Positions 43,087 through 52,679 are shown, counted from the first letter of the stretch. The stretch is DNA of 64,000 nt from Methylopila capsulata (GCF_016907975.1 NZ_JAFBCY010000003.1:682001-746000), one strand, 5' to 3'. Translations and numbers: made by a program. The notes: generated from the sequence alone by a model not told the origin.

Positions 43087-44796
43087 TCACCACGTCGCGC
43101 CTGCGGCCGTCGCGAAGGCGTCGGCGACCGGGCCAAGCGTCAGCGCCGGGAAATAGGTGAGGCCGCCGACGATCAGGATCACGCCCACAAGCAGCCCGAC
43201 GAACAGCGGCCCATGGGTCGGGAAGGTGCCGGCCGAGACCGGGACGACCGGCTTGCGGGCGAGCGACCCCGCGACCGCGAGCATCGGCACGATCAGCGCG
43301 AAACGGCCGATCATCATTCCGGCGGCGAGCAGGATGTTCCAGAACGGCGCGTTGGCGGTGAGGCCCGCGAAGGCCGAGCCGTTGTTGGCCGCGGCCGAAG
43401 TCGTCGCGTAGAGCATCTCGGAGAAGCCGTGCGGGCCGCTCTCCTGCAGCCCTGCGAGGCTGAGCGGACTGACGGACGCGATCGCGAGCCCGATCAGGGT
43501 CGCCGCCGGCGAGCAGAGCAGCGCCAGCATGGTGAGCTTCACCTCGCGCGACTCGATCTTCTTGCCGACGTACTCCGGCGTCCGCCCGACCATGAGCCCG
43601 GCGACGAACACCGCGACCACGGCGAACAGGAGAACGCCGTAAAGCCCCGCGCCGACGCCTCCGACGATCACCTCGCCGAGCTGCATGTTGAGCATCGGGA
43701 TCAGCCCGCCGATCGCCGAGAAACTGTCGTGCATGGCGTTGACCGCGCCGCAGGAGGCGGCCGTCGTGACCACCGCGAACAGCGCCGACAGCGCGATCCC
43801 GAAGCGGACCTCCTTGCCCTCCATGTTGCCGGAGGCCGGGTCGAGCCCGAGCGCGGCATGGATCGGATTGGCGCCCACTTCCGCCCAGTAGACGAGCGCG
43901 ACGCCGGCCAGGAACAGCGCGCCCATCGCGCCAAGGATCGCCCAGCCCTGACGCTCGTCCCCGACCATGCGGCCGAAGACGTTGGTGAGCGCGGCTCCGA
44001 TCGCGAAGATCGAGACCATCTGAATCAGATTGGCGAGCTCCGACGGGTTTTCGAAGGGATGGGCGGAGTTCGCGTTGAAGAAGCCGCCGCCGTTGGTGCC
44101 GAGCATCTTGATCGCGAGCTGGCTCGCGACCGGTCCGAGAGCGATCGTCTGCTCGGCGCCCTCGAGCGTCTTGGCGCTGACATAAGGCTCGAGCGTCTGC
44201 GGGACGCCGAGCGCGGCATAGACCAGCGCGAGCAGGATGCAGGCGGGCAGCAGGACGTAGAGGACCGATCGCGTCAGGTCGGCCCAGAAGTTTCCGAGGC
44301 CCCCGGCGGACCGGCGCGCGAAGCCGCGCACCAGCGCGACGGCGACCGCCATGCCGGTCGCCGCGGAGACGAAGTTCTGCACGGTCAGCGCCCACATCTG
44401 GGAGCCGTAGGACAGCGTCGCCTCGCCGCCGTAGGACTGCCAATTCGTGTTGGTCACGAACGAGATCGCGGTGTTGAGCGCGAGGTCGGGGGTCACGCCG
44501 GAAAACCCTTGCGGGTTGAACGGCAGGACGCCCTGCAGGCGCAGAAGCCCGTAGACCGCGGCGAAGCCCGCGAGATTGAAGGCGAGCATCGCCAACGCGT
44601 AGGACGCCCAACCCTGCTCAGCCCCTGGCCGGACGCCGGAAAGCCGATAGAAACCGCTCTCGACTGGCCCGATCACGGGATGGAGAAACGTGCGTTCGCC
44701 AGCGTAGAGCCGGGCGAGGAAGCCGCCGAGGGGACGCGTGAGCGCGAGGACGAGCGCGCAGAACAGCGCGATCTGCATCCAGCCGTTGATTGTCAT
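43087..44796 (-). CDS. kdpA: KdpA, potassium-binding channel subunit
   Basis: A 569-residue integral membrane subunit of the superfamily of K+ transporters, with about ten membrane segments. The selectivity-filter-like segments include [50 protein letters not shown] and the conserved [23 protein letters not shown]. It forms the K+ path of KdpFABC. The start is at 44796; kdpF lies 32 bp upstream on the same strand. Confidence 0.96.
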   Translation of the reverse strand: MTINGWMQIALFCALVLALTRPLGGFLARLYAGERTFLHPVIGPVESGFYRLSGVRPGAEQGWASYALAMLAFNLAGFAAVYGLLRLQGVLPFNPQGFSGVTPDLALNTAISFVTNTNWQSYGGEATLSYGSQMWALTVQNFVSAATGMAVAVALVRGFARRSAGGLGNFWADLTRSVLYVLLPACILLALVYAALGVPQTLEPYVSAKTLEGAEQTIALGPVASQLAIKMLGTNGGGFFNANSAHPFENPSELANLIQMVSIFAIGAALTNVFGRMVGDERQGWAILGAMGALFLAGVALVYWAEVGANPIHAALGLDPASGNMEGKEVRFGIALSALFAVVTTAASCGAVNAMHDSFSAIGGLIPMLNMQLGEVIVGGVGAGLYGVLLFAVVAVFVAGLMVGRTPEYVGKKIESREVKLTMLALLCSPAATLIGLAIASVSPLSLAGLQESGPHGFSEMLYATTSAAANNGSAFAGLTANAPFWNILLAAGMMIGRFALIVPMLAVAGSLARKPVVPVSAGTFPTHGPLFVGLLVGVILIVGGLTYFPALTLGPVADAFATAAGATW

Positions 44797-44828
44797 CTTT
44801 GAGATCCGAAAAGCGCAGCGCCGCTGCT

Positions 44829-44936
44829 TCAGAAGCGCTCGGGACGCAGCAGCGCGGCCACGAAGACCGCGGCGACGGCGAGAACGGCGCTCGCGCCGAG
44901 GGCGGCGTCGAGGACGGGCAGTCCGAGGACCGTCAT
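44829..44936 (-). CDS. kdpF: KdpF-like small subunit (35 residues)
   Basis: A 35-residue single-pass peptide, [20 protein letters not shown] followed by [15 protein letters not shown]. Position directly upstream of kdpA and the C-terminal RPERF ending match KdpF, the small lipid-like stabiliser of the KdpABC complex. The start is one base after the stop of another tiny membrane ORF, indicating coupled translation. Sequence is variable in this family, so context carries much weight. Confidence 0.75.
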   Translation of the reverse strand: MTVLGLPVLDAALGASAVLAVAAVFVAALLRPERF

Positions 44937-44937
44937 G

Positions 44938-45018
44938 TCACAGCCGCTCAAGGACGAGCGTGTACCCGGCGAGCGCCGAGAAGGCCGCAACGCCGGCCAA
45001 GAGCATCAAGAAATCCAT
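44938..45018 (-). CDS. 26-residue membrane peptide upstream of kdpF
   Basis: MDFLMLLAGVAAFSALAGYT followed by LVLERL, then stop one base before kdpF. It is a single hydrophobic helix. GTGGA lies about seven bases upstream of ATG 45018. Similar tiny ORFs precede kdpF in some alphaproteobacterial kdp operons to my knowledge; function is unknown. It is likely the first translated product of the kdp transcript. Confidence 0.55.
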   Translation of the reverse strand: MDFLMLLAGVAAFSALAGYTLVLERL

Positions 45019-45175
45019 CGTGTTCCACGCTCCGCAGCGGCGGGTCGCCGCGTCTGGAACCTGGCACTGACGCACGTTGGGATTGGAGAGGGGGCTCGGC
45101 CATCGAGCGTTAAAGCTGCGTTGGGACAGCCGCGCAGTCGCACGAACCGACCGCCCGGAGGGAGCAGGCGCGTTC

Positions 45176-45295
45176 TCAGAGGGTCGGACCTTCCGCCCCG
45201 ACCGCTGCGAGAGCCGCGCGCGCGACCTCGACGTCCTGCGCCGCCGTTCCCGAGCCGACGCCGATCGCGCCGGCCCGCACGAGTGCATGTCGACG
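45176..45295 (-). pseudogene. Remnant of a GlcG/HbpS-family gene (C-terminus only)
   Basis: The frame between an in-frame stop (45298-45296) and TGA 45178-45176 encodes AGAIGVGSGTAAQDVEVARA then ALAAVGAEGPTL. This is the conserved C-terminal signature of GlcG/HbpS (DUF336) proteins. The other roughly 100 residues expected upstream are absent. It is therefore a decayed fragment in the gap between the kdp operon and tetR. The rest of this gap (45019-45175 and 45299-45414) shows no gene. Confidence 0.55.
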
Positions 45296-45414
45296 TCAGC
45301 GCCGGCACTCGCGATCGAACGCGCAGCGAAGGTCGGCGCGTTCCTTTCGCCGCCGTCGACATAGGATGCAGAAATTGGCTGTCGTTGGCGACGTCGTGAC
45401 GGAGGCTCAGACCG

Positions 45415-46032
45415 CTACCCGCGTCTGCCACGCCCTTCCGTGAAGCCAAGCAACAGGGTGCTCGCGAGCTCTCGCGCACTCGGTGCAAGCGCCTCATCGA
45501 GCAGTTCGCCCGCAGTCCAGAACGACAGCACCCCACGAAAGGCGAAGGCCAGTTGTCCCGGCAAGCTACGTAGCGCCTGATCCCGCCGCGCCGCGATCAG
45601 CCCGTCCCCCGCGCCCAGCGCGAGCGTCCAGAGCGCCGTCGAGCGCGTCCAGACCTGTCCGGGCGAAGAACTGGCGGCGCCAAGCCAGCCCATGACCGCG
45701 CGGTTGACCTCCGGCTCCTCCAGCATCACGGCGGCCGCCGTATCGATCGCCAGCAGGACGCGCTCGGCGGCGTCCGTCAGCGGCGGCGCGGCGACAAAGC
45801 GGCTTTCCATCGTATCGATCCGACGCGCGGAGAGCATTTGCATGATCGCCGCCTTGCTCCCGAACTGGTTGAACGGCGTCGCAAAGCTGACGCCGGCCTC
45901 GGCGGCGAGGTCGCGCATCGAGAAATCGGCTTTGCCGTCGCGAAGCAGCCGTTCGGCGGCGTCGATTACGCGCTGACGAAGCGGCTCGCCCCTGACGCCG
46001 GTGGGAGAGGGCTTGATCTTGTCACTTGCCAT
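45415..46032 (-). CDS. TetR-family regulator
   Basis: A 205-residue repressor with an N-terminal helix-turn-helix: RQRVIDAAERLLRDGKADFS, then MRDLAAEAGVSFATPFNQFG in the recognition region (residues about 18-60). The C-terminal ligand domain ends STLLLGFTEGRGRRG. It is divergent from the frameshifted SDR gene (start 46080), and the 47-bp gap has a perfect 14-bp palindrome, the likely operator. DNA around it is less GC-biased than the kdp region, which hints at a different origin. Confidence 0.85.
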   Translation of the reverse strand: MASDKIKPSPTGVRGEPLRQRVIDAAERLLRDGKADFSMRDLAAEAGVSFATPFNQFGSKAAIMQMLSARRIDTMESRFVAAPPLTDAAERVLLAIDTAAAVMLEEPEVNRAVMGWLGAASSSPGQVWTRSTALWTLALGAGDGLIAARRDQALRSLPGQLAFAFRGVLSFWTAGELLDEALAPSARELASTLLLGFTEGRGRRG

Positions 46033-46041
46033 GCTGATATC

Positions 46042-46055
46042 TATATCATGATATA
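46042..46055. promoter_or_regulatory. Palindromic operator between tetR and SDR
   Basis: TATATCATGATATA is a perfect 14-bp palindrome in an AT-rich patch between the divergent starts 46032 and 46080. Position and symmetry indicate the TetR binding site, overlapping both promoters. Confidence 0.6.
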
Positions 46056-46079
46056 TTAAATTTTCAACGGGAGTTGCCC

Positions 46080-46929
46080 ATGGCGACCATCGCTTCGAAG
46101 ACCTTCCTCATTACAGGTGTCAGCTCGGGCTTGGGCCGCGCGTTTGCCGAAGGCGCGCTGCACGCCGGCCATCGGGTGATCGGCACGGTGCGGCGGACCG
46201 GTGACGCCGAAGCCTTTGCCGCACATGCTCCTGGCCGCGCTCACCCCACTGGCGCTCGACGTGACCGATTTCGACGCCGTCCCGGCGGCTGTGGCGGATG
46301 CCGAGCGGCACCTCGGCGTCATCGACGTGCTGGTGAACAATGCCGGATACGGTCATGAGGGCGTGCTGGAGGAATCCTCCATGGATGCGCTCCAGCGTCA
46401 GTTCGCGGCCAACGTCTTTGGTCCGGTCGCGATGATCAAGGCGGTGCTGCCCGGGATGCGCGAACGGCGCCGCGGCCATATCGTCAACGTCACCTCCATG
46501 GGCGGCTTCATCACCATGCCGGGCATCACCTTTTACTGCGGCAGCAAGTTCGCTCTGGAGGGCATTTCGGAAGCGCTCGGCAAGGAATTGGCGGGTTTCG
46601 GGATACGGGTGACGGCGCTCGCGCCGGGCCAGTTCCGCACGGATTGGGCCGGCCGATCCATGGACCGCTCGCCGCGCTCCATAGCCGACTATGACGCAGT
46701 CATGGATCCGATCCGCGTCGCCAGGCAGGCCAAGAGCGGCAACCAGCCCGGCGACCCGGCAAAGGCCGCGCAGGCGCTGCTCGCGCTGGTCGGAGCTGAG
46801 ACTCCGCCAGTCCGGCTGTTCCTGGGCGATGACGCGCTGGGGCTGGTCGAACAGAAGCTCGAAACGATGAAGATCGAACTCGACGCCTGGGATGCGCTCT
46901 CGCGTTCGACCAGCTTCGCGGCTGATTGA
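46080..46929 (+). pseudogene. Short-chain dehydrogenase/reductase with a single-base frameshift
   Basis: ATG 46080 (GGGAG six bases upstream) begins ATIASKTFLITGVSSGLGRA, the SDR cofactor loop (TGxxxGxG), and runs to about 46243. The family sequence then continues in another frame from 46250 (PLALDVTDFDAV, DVLVNNAGYGHEG, catalytic S in NVTSMGGF, Y-x-x-x-K as FYCGSKFALEG) to 46929. The shift falls at a CCCC run (46244-46247); removing one C restores AHPLALDVTD. So the gene is either a recent pseudogene or a sequencing/assembly error. Intact, it would be a classical SDR of about 280 residues, regulated by the divergent TetR. Confidence 0.85.
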
Positions 46930-46965
46930 CCGGCAGCCCGTCTGGCTTGCGCCGCAACCTTTGGG

Positions 46966-49134
46966 TCAGAACCTCGCGCGGACAAAAGCCCTCACCCCGG
47001 CGCCCGGGAGGAGGATCTCGTCCTTCTTGAACGAGGCCGCGTTCCGGATCCGGTCGTTCAGCAGGTTGTCGCCGACGAGACCGACCGTGATCGAGGTGAT
47101 CCGCGTCGCCTCCCGGTTGAAGGCGCGCGTGTAGCTGAATTCGGCCTTGAGGTTGTCGTAGCCGGGCGTGCGGCTTTCCAGCTCCCCGGTCCTGGACTGC
47201 GCGAAGGCGTGCAGCAGGCCGACGCGGGCGTAGAAGCCGTCCTCGCTGCGCCAGAACACGCCGCCCCCGAGCCGATGCGGCGGGATTCTCGGGACGTTGG
47301 CGCCGTCCGTGAACTTCGCGCGAACGAAGTCGTACTGGCCGTCCACGCCGAAGACGTGGCGCCCCATGGTCACCGCGTCGAACTGCGCGGAAATCTCGGC
47401 GCCGTAGAACCTGGCGTTCTTCTGCGAATAGACGCTCTGGTCGAACTCGTCCTCCTCGCCGCAACTGTCGAAGTCGTGGCCGCATTGGACGCCCGTCAGA
47501 CGGCGATAGATGAAACCGCTGTAGCGCGTGTAGTAGGCGCTGGCGTCGAGCCGCAGCGGTCCTTCCGCCCGCCGCAGGCCGAGCTCCACGGACGTCGCCT
47601 TCTCGAGCTTCAGGTTCGGATTTCCGATCTCGAACAGGCCGGCGGCGTGGTGCGAGCCGCGCGAGAACAGCTCGAGCCCGCTCGGCGCGCGCTCCACATA
47701 CTGCCCCGTCAGGCTCGCGACGAAGCCGTGCGGGAGATGCTGCAGCAGGCCGATGCTCCCGCTGACAGGGGTGAAGCGCCGGTCGCGGCCCCGGTTCACC
47801 GGATCGCTTCCGTCCGGCAGAAGGCCGGGGAACGTCGTCGCGGTTCCGTCGACGTCGGCGTGCTCGATGCGGGCCGCGCCCTGGACCTTGAACCCGCCGC
47901 CGACGTCGAGCTGCTCGAACACGTAGGCCGCGACCGTCTTGGTCTCGGTCGGCGCGATCAGCCCCTCCGCCTCGCCCGAGGTCTTGAGCTTGCCGCGGCC
48001 GGCCTGGACGCCGAACGCGCCGGTCAGGCCGCCGAACGACAGCGCGACGGGCGCATGCTGCAGCTCGACGCGCGCCTCGGCTTCACGGTTCCGGAAGACG
48101 CCATGGACGCCGTCTTCCGCGGCCTCCTCATGGTCATGGTCATGGCCGTGGTCATGATCATGCTCCTCGAGGCCGAGCTCGCGGTGCTTGTAGCGCGACG
48201 CGTTGATCCAGAAGCGCACCGCCTCGAAGGGACCGCCCTCGAAACGGTATTCGCCCTGGGCCTGCAGCTTGTCCTGCCGGGGATCGAGCCGCGTGTTCAG
48301 CTCCGCGGATTCGCCGCCGGGCACGTGGTAGAACGCGTCGTAATGGCTGTAGGACAGCCCGATATAGCCGCGGTCGAAGACCTTTGAGAGGCCCACCGCC
48401 CCACCCGTCGAACGCGTCGCGGAGTTGGCCTGCCGCCCGTCCGGCGTGTCGTAGTTTCCGGATTTCGTGGCGAAGCCGTCGGCGTGGAGCACGAAGCCGT
48501 TGTGCCCCGCGTCGATGCGCGCGGCGACCGAGCGCCCCCGGTCCACGGACGACAGGCCGGCGATGGCTTCCGCCGAATAGCCTCCGGCCGGTTCGGCCTG
48601 CGGGATCCGCCCGTTCTCGACGCTCACCACGCCGCCGATGGCGGACGAGCCGTAGCGCAGCGTCGCCGGGCCGCGGATCACCTCGATCTGATCCGCGACG
48701 AGCGGGTTCACCGGGACGGCGTGATCCTCGCCGAGCGCCGACACATCGTGCACCCCGAGGCCGTTCTCGAGGATGCGGACGCGCTGGCCCTCGAGCCCGC
48801 GGATGATCGGGCGGTCGGCGGCGCCCGGCGCGAAGGTTGAGCCGCTGAGGCCCGGCTTGTCGCGCAGCGCGTCGCCCAGCGAGAACGGCTGGCGCCGGAC
48901 GATCTCGTCCCGCGGCACGACCGTGACGGGCGCAAACGCGTCGGTCACGACCGGCAGCACGCCGTCGAGGTCCGACCCGCCCGCGGGCCGCCCGCCGGAC
49001 CGTATCGGGCTGGGCGCCGTGACGAAGATCTCCTCGAGCTCCGTCGCCTCCTGCGCGCGCCCTTCGCCTGCCGACATGCAGACGCACGCCGCCGTCGCGA
49101 GGAGCCCGCTCCTCGTCCGCTGAGAGATGTTCAT
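46966..49134 (-). CDS. ZnuD-like TonB-dependent outer-membrane receptor (zinc)
   Basis: A 722-residue outer-membrane receptor. ATG 49134 gives a signal peptide (MNISQRTRSGLLATAACVCM, cleavage near GRA-QE). The TonB box region is LEEIFVTAP, the plug has RRQPFSLGDALRDKPGLSGS and RGPATLRYGSSAIGGVVSV, and the barrel ends with Phe (VRARF). A surface loop at residues about 323-338 is a His/Asp repeat (EEHDHDHGHDHDHEE), and there is a Cys pair (QCGHDFDSC), both as in ZnuD zinc receptors. It follows the zinc chaperone gene by 62 bp on the same strand behind a Zur-type box. Zinc import is the best-supported role. Confidence 0.88.
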   Translation of the reverse strand: MNISQRTRSGLLATAACVCMSAGEGRAQEATELEEIFVTAPSPIRSGGRPAGGSDLDGVLPVVTDAFAPVTVVPRDEIVRRQPFSLGDALRDKPGLSGSTFAPGAADRPIIRGLEGQRVRILENGLGVHDVSALGEDHAVPVNPLVADQIEVIRGPATLRYGSSAIGGVVSVENGRIPQAEPAGGYSAEAIAGLSSVDRGRSVAARIDAGHNGFVLHADGFATKSGNYDTPDGRQANSATRSTGGAVGLSKVFDRGYIGLSYSHYDAFYHVPGGESAELNTRLDPRQDKLQAQGEYRFEGGPFEAVRFWINASRYKHRELGLEEHDHDHGHDHDHEEAAEDGVHGVFRNREAEARVELQHAPVALSFGGLTGAFGVQAGRGKLKTSGEAEGLIAPTETKTVAAYVFEQLDVGGGFKVQGAARIEHADVDGTATTFPGLLPDGSDPVNRGRDRRFTPVSGSIGLLQHLPHGFVASLTGQYVERAPSGLELFSRGSHHAAGLFEIGNPNLKLEKATSVELGLRRAEGPLRLDASAYYTRYSGFIYRRLTGVQCGHDFDSCGEEDEFDQSVYSQKNARFYGAEISAQFDAVTMGRHVFGVDGQYDFVRAKFTDGANVPRIPPHRLGGGVFWRSEDGFYARVGLLHAFAQSRTGELESRTPGYDNLKAEFSYTRAFNREATRITSITVGLVGDNLLNDRIRNAASFKKDEILLPGAGVRAFVRARF

Positions 49135-49196
49135 TATGTCCCCGATAGATAGCTTATGATCGTTGTGGTCAGGACCCGCGTCCGGACCGAGACTGT

Positions 49197-50411
49197 TCAG
49201 GCCGCGTCCCTGGTCCAGACCGGAAACGGGTCGGGCAGCCGGGCGAAGGCCGTCCAGTCCTGCTCGGTCGGCTTGTCCGGTCCGACGAGCGCGGCTTCGA
49301 GCGCCTCGCGGATCGGCGCTTCCTGCAGCCCCACCCCGATGAACACGAGCTCCTGCCGGCGATCGCCCCATGTCTCGTCCCAGCGGGCGTCGAGCCATGC
49401 GCGCCACTCGTCGGCTTGCGGCCAGCGCTCGCGGGGGGTCGCCGCCCACCAGGTCCCGCCGGCTTCCGTTCGGCAGATCGAGCCGGCCAGCGACATCTCG
49501 CCCGCCCAGTCCGGCCGGGTCGCGAGCCAGAAATGCCCCTTGGCGCGCACGAGCCCCGGCCAATCCCGCGCCAGAAAGTCGGCGAAACGCTGGGGTTCGA
49601 ACGGACGGCGCGCCCGGAAGACGAAGCTCGAGACGCCGTACGCCTCGGTCTCGGGGACATGGTCCCTGAACCCGAAAAGCTCCTTGACCCAGAGCGGGTT
49701 TCGACGCGCCCGATCGAAATCGAAGCGTCCGGTCCCGAGCACCTCGGCAAGCGGCGCGCGGCCGAAATCGGCGTCGATGATCTTCGCGTCGCCGTTGAGC
49801 GAGCGGATCACGCCCCGGACCGTCGCCTTAAGGCCCACGTCCACCTCGGCCGCCTTGTTCAGGACGACGACGTCCGCGAACTCGATCTGCTCGGTAAGAA
49901 GGTCGACAAGCGTCCGGACGTCGCCGTCGCCGGCGGTCTCGCCGCGGTCCTTCAGGAAGTCGCGGCTCGAGAAATCGCGCAGCAGGTTCGCGGCGTCCAC
50001 GACGGTCACCATGGTGTCGAGCCGGGCGACGTCCGACAGCGAGGCGCCGTCCTCGTCGCGGAAGTCGAAGGTGGCGGCGACGGGAAGCGGCTCGGAGACC
50101 CCCGTCGACTCGATCACGAGATGATCGAACCGCCGCTCCCCGGCGAGCCGCCGGACCTCCGTCAACAGGTCGTCGCGCAGGGTGCAGCAGATGCATCCGT
50201 TGGTCATCTCGACGAGCTTTTCGTCGCCGCGCGACAGCTCGGCGCTTCCGGCCCGCACGAGATCGGCGTCGATGTTGACCTCGGACATGTCGTTGACGAT
50301 CACCGCGACCCTCAAGCCGTCGCGGTTTCTCAGGATGTGGTTAAGAAGCGTGGTCTTTCCGGCGCCGAGAAAGCCCGAAAGGACAGTGACTGGCAGGCGG
50401 TGGTCGGCCAT
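49197..50411 (-). CDS. zigA: COG0523 GTPase metallochaperone, ZigA/CobW-type
   Basis: A 404-residue G3E-family GTPase. Walker A is [10 protein letters not shown] (residues 12-21), and the metal site CxCC is C73-I-C75-C76 (TNGCICC). Later come [12 protein letters not shown] and the guanine-specificity LNKAAEV. A C-terminal CobW_C domain is followed by W-rich segments ([14 protein letters not shown]). ATG 50411 is 15 bp from a Zur-type palindrome. With the ZnuD-like gene behind it, this looks like a zinc-starvation operon that imports Zn and delivers it to client proteins. Confidence 0.9.
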   Translation of the reverse strand: MADHRLPVTVLSGFLGAGKTTLLNHILRNRDGLRVAVIVNDMSEVNIDADLVRAGSAELSRGDEKLVEMTNGCICCTLRDDLLTEVRRLAGERRFDHLVIESTGVSEPLPVAATFDFRDEDGASLSDVARLDTMVTVVDAANLLRDFSSRDFLKDRGETAGDGDVRTLVDLLTEQIEFADVVVLNKAAEVDVGLKATVRGVIRSLNGDAKIIDADFGRAPLAEVLGTGRFDFDRARRNPLWVKELFGFRDHVPETEAYGVSSFVFRARRPFEPQRFADFLARDWPGLVRAKGHFWLATRPDWAGEMSLAGSICRTEAGGTWWAATPRERWPQADEWRAWLDARWDETWGDRRQELVFIGVGLQEAPIREALEAALVGPDKPTEQDWTAFARLPDPFPVWTRDAA

Positions 50412-50425
50412 GGCGCACCCATTAC

Positions 50426-50443
50426 GTAACGTTATAACGTCAC
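50426..50443. promoter_or_regulatory. Zur-type box
   Basis: GTAACGTTATAACGTCAC with a perfect ACGTTATAACGT core, 15 bp before zigA. AT-centred palindromes of this form (TGTTATA/TATAACA-like) are used by Zur repressors. The identity of both downstream genes (zinc chaperone, zinc receptor) supports the assignment. Confidence 0.65.
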
Positions 50444-50696
50444 ATAACGGATGCGCCCGCCGGTTGGCAAGGGGCCCCGCTCGGACGCGCAGGCCTGCTC
50501 CGTCACGACTTCGCCAATGATGATGAAGACGGCTCCGCGCCTTGCCCGCGACGTGAGGCGACGCAGCCGGTTGGCGCTTAGCTGGCGATCGCCGCGATGT
50601 GGACGACGGCGAGGAAGGTTGTGACGAGGTGAGGGGTCCGCCGGATTGTGTCCGGTCGGAATGTGAGGCTTAGGGCCGGCGCCCCTCATCGAACAG

Positions 50697-51620
50697 TCAG
50701 TCCGATTTCGATCCTCCATCACCGCGGATCGTATCGATCAGCGCACGCAGGCCGGACGAAACATGCCGACGCCCCGGATAATAAAGGCATACGCCCGGGA
50801 AAGATGGGCACCATTCGCCCAGCACGCGCTCGAGCCGGCGGTCGTCAATTGCGTCCATCACGAGAAAATCGGGCACGAAGGCGATCCCGATCCCGTCGAT
50901 CGCCGCCTCCGCCATCAGGATTTGATCGGTCAGGGTGAGCGGCCCGTCGACGTTGATGGTTTCGGCAATGCCGTGACGCTCGAACTCCCACCGGTAGATC
51001 GCGCCGCTTTCGAAGCGGAAGCGGATGCAATCATGTTGATACAGATCCTGCGGCACGGTCGGTCGCCCACGCGCCGCGAGATAATCCGGTGAAGCGACGG
51101 CGGCAAACCGCACTGTGTCGACAAGGCGAACCGCGATCATGTCCTGCGGCACCGCCTCGGCCAGCCGGATGCCCGCATCGAACCCCTCGGCGACGATGTC
51201 GCCGAGCCTGCCATCGGTGACGATATCAAGGTGAACCTGCGGATAAGCGTGTCGGAAACGAGCCAGTATCGGCCGCAGGATCATGCGGATCGCCACGTCG
51301 CTGGCGTTGATCCGCACCGTGCCGCTGGGGCTCGCCCGAAAATCGTCAACCTCCTGCAGCGCTTCCGTGATCGACGACATCGCCGGACGAAGTTTTGCGG
51401 CAAGCCGCTCGCCGGCCTCGGTTAGAGACACGCTCCGAGTCGTTCGATTGAACAGACGCACGCCGAGGCGCTGTTCAAAACTCTTCACCGAATGACTGAC
51501 CGCTGATCTCGTCACGTTGAGTTCGATTGCAGCCGCCTGAAAACTGCGACGGGCGGCGACCGCAAGGAACACACTGAGCGCGAAAAGGTCGCCAGCCTTG
51601 GATTGTTGAACGCCATTCAT
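50697..51620 (-). CDS. LysR-family transcriptional regulator
   Basis: A 307-residue LTTR from ATG 51620; another ATG at 51659 would add 13 residues. The N-terminal winged helix is FLAVAARRSFQAAAIELNVT then RSAVSHSVKSFEQRLGVRLF (about residues 15-55). The effector domain spans 90-300, of the CrgA/DsdC-like type. It is divergent from the hydrolase gene at 51702, with an 80-bp gap holding the AT-rich promoter region, so it probably controls that gene. The 250 bp before its stop (50444-50696) hold no gene that I can support. Confidence 0.88.
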   Translation of the reverse strand: MNGVQQSKAGDLFALSVFLAVAARRSFQAAAIELNVTRSAVSHSVKSFEQRLGVRLFNRTTRSVSLTEAGERLAAKLRPAMSSITEALQEVDDFRASPSGTVRINASDVAIRMILRPILARFRHAYPQVHLDIVTDGRLGDIVAEGFDAGIRLAEAVPQDMIAVRLVDTVRFAAVASPDYLAARGRPTVPQDLYQHDCIRFRFESGAIYRWEFERHGIAETINVDGPLTLTDQILMAEAAIDGIGIAFVPDFLVMDAIDDRRLERVLGEWCPSFPGVCLYYPGRRHVSSGLRALIDTIRGDGGSKSD

Positions 51621-51701
51621 CTTGATGTCAAGAATTGGATAGATTGTTAAGACAGTCAAGTTTGCTTACGTTGAAGGCAGCTTGAACAGGAGGAAAACGC
51701 C

Positions 51702-52679
51702 ATGGCCAAACACGGCAACTACACCCCTGAGAAGGTGACCTTTCCCTCGCATGGTGAAGATGTCGTCGGCGTCGTCTATCGTCCGAAGGGCGACGGTCCG
51801 TTCCCGACGGTCGTCCTGCTCGGACCCTATTCCTTCGAGAAGGAACAGGCGCCGACCCACTATGCAACGCGGCTGGCCGACGAGGGGTTTCTTGCGCTCG
51901 CCTTCGATCCGCGCACCGTGGGCGAGAGCGGGGGCATGCCGCGGCGGCTCGAAAACCCCAAGATGAAGAATGAGGATGCCCGCTCGGCGCTCGACTATCT
52001 CCTGACCCGTCCCGATGTCGATCCGGCGCAGGTCTTCGGACTCGGTGTCTGCCAGGGCGGACCGGAGATGCTCGATATCGCTTCCTACGATGATCGGATC
52101 AAGGCAGTCGCCTCGGTCACAGGATATTATCGCGACCGCGAGACCGACCTCTTCATGATCGCCGCCGGCGTCACGGAAAACCCGTTCGACACGGCGACAG
52201 CTCCGACGCCTTCGGAACTGGACGCGTTGCTGGCCGCCCGGCTCGAACGCGCACGAGACGCCAAGGCCCGCTACGAGGCGACCGGCGAAGTCGTCTACAG
52301 GCCTCTGGTCGATCCAGAGCTGGGCGATCGCAAGACCGGCTCGGAAGCGGGGCTACCCGGCCCGCTGGTGTGGAGCTGGTACGGTCCTTGGACGCTCAAG
52401 GGGTGGGAAAACCGCTACGCCATCATGAGCGACCTTGACCACTTCGACTACACCACCGTTCCCGGCGTAGCGAAGCTCAACAAACCCGCCCTCGTCGTCC
52501 ATTCCGACAGTTGCATGAACCCGGTAGCGGCGCGGCGGCACTTTGAGTCGATCCCGACCCCGGACAAGAAGCTCATCTGGGAAAACGGCACCAACCATTT
52601 CCAGTATTACGACCAGCCCGACGTCGTCGACCGCACCGTCGGCCACGCGGCCGATTGGTTCCGCGAACACATGAACTGA
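51702..52679 (+). CDS. Alpha/beta hydrolase, dienelactone-hydrolase/YcjY-like with Cys nucleophile
   Basis: A 325-residue cytosolic alpha/beta hydrolase. AGGAGG lies eight bases before ATG 51702. The nucleophile elbow reads GLGVCQGGPE with C117 in place of the common Ser, as in dienelactone hydrolases. The oxyanion region is VLLGPYSFEKEQAPTH. The late acid and base are in VVHSDSCMNPVAARR and NGTNHFQYYDQPD (His of NHFQ). FDPRTVGESGG after strand 4 is typical of the YcjY/DUF1100-like group. Codon choice is a little less GC-extreme than in the core genes. A divergent LysR gene likely regulates it. Substrate not known. Confidence 0.85.
   Translation: MAKHGNYTPEKVTFPSHGEDVVGVVYRPKGDGPFPTVVLLGPYSFEKEQAPTHYATRLADEGFLALAFDPRTVGESGGMPRRLENPKMKNEDARSALDYLLTRPDVDPAQVFGLGVCQGGPEMLDIASYDDRIKAVASVTGYYRDRETDLFMIAAGVTENPFDTATAPTPSELDALLAARLERARDAKARYEATGEVVYRPLVDPELGDRKTGSEAGLPGPLVWSWYGPWTLKGWENRYAIMSDLDHFDYTTVPGVAKLNKPALVVHSDSCMNPVAARRHFESIPTPDKKLIWENGTNHFQYYDQPDVVDRTVGHAADWFREHMN

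Noticed and set aside
50580-50690. Possible transposase C-terminus (minus frame reading [19 protein letters not shown]) between zigA and lysR
   Set aside because: Weak resemblance to IS transposase ends only. No terminal repeats or further transposase sequence found, so not listed as a mobile element.
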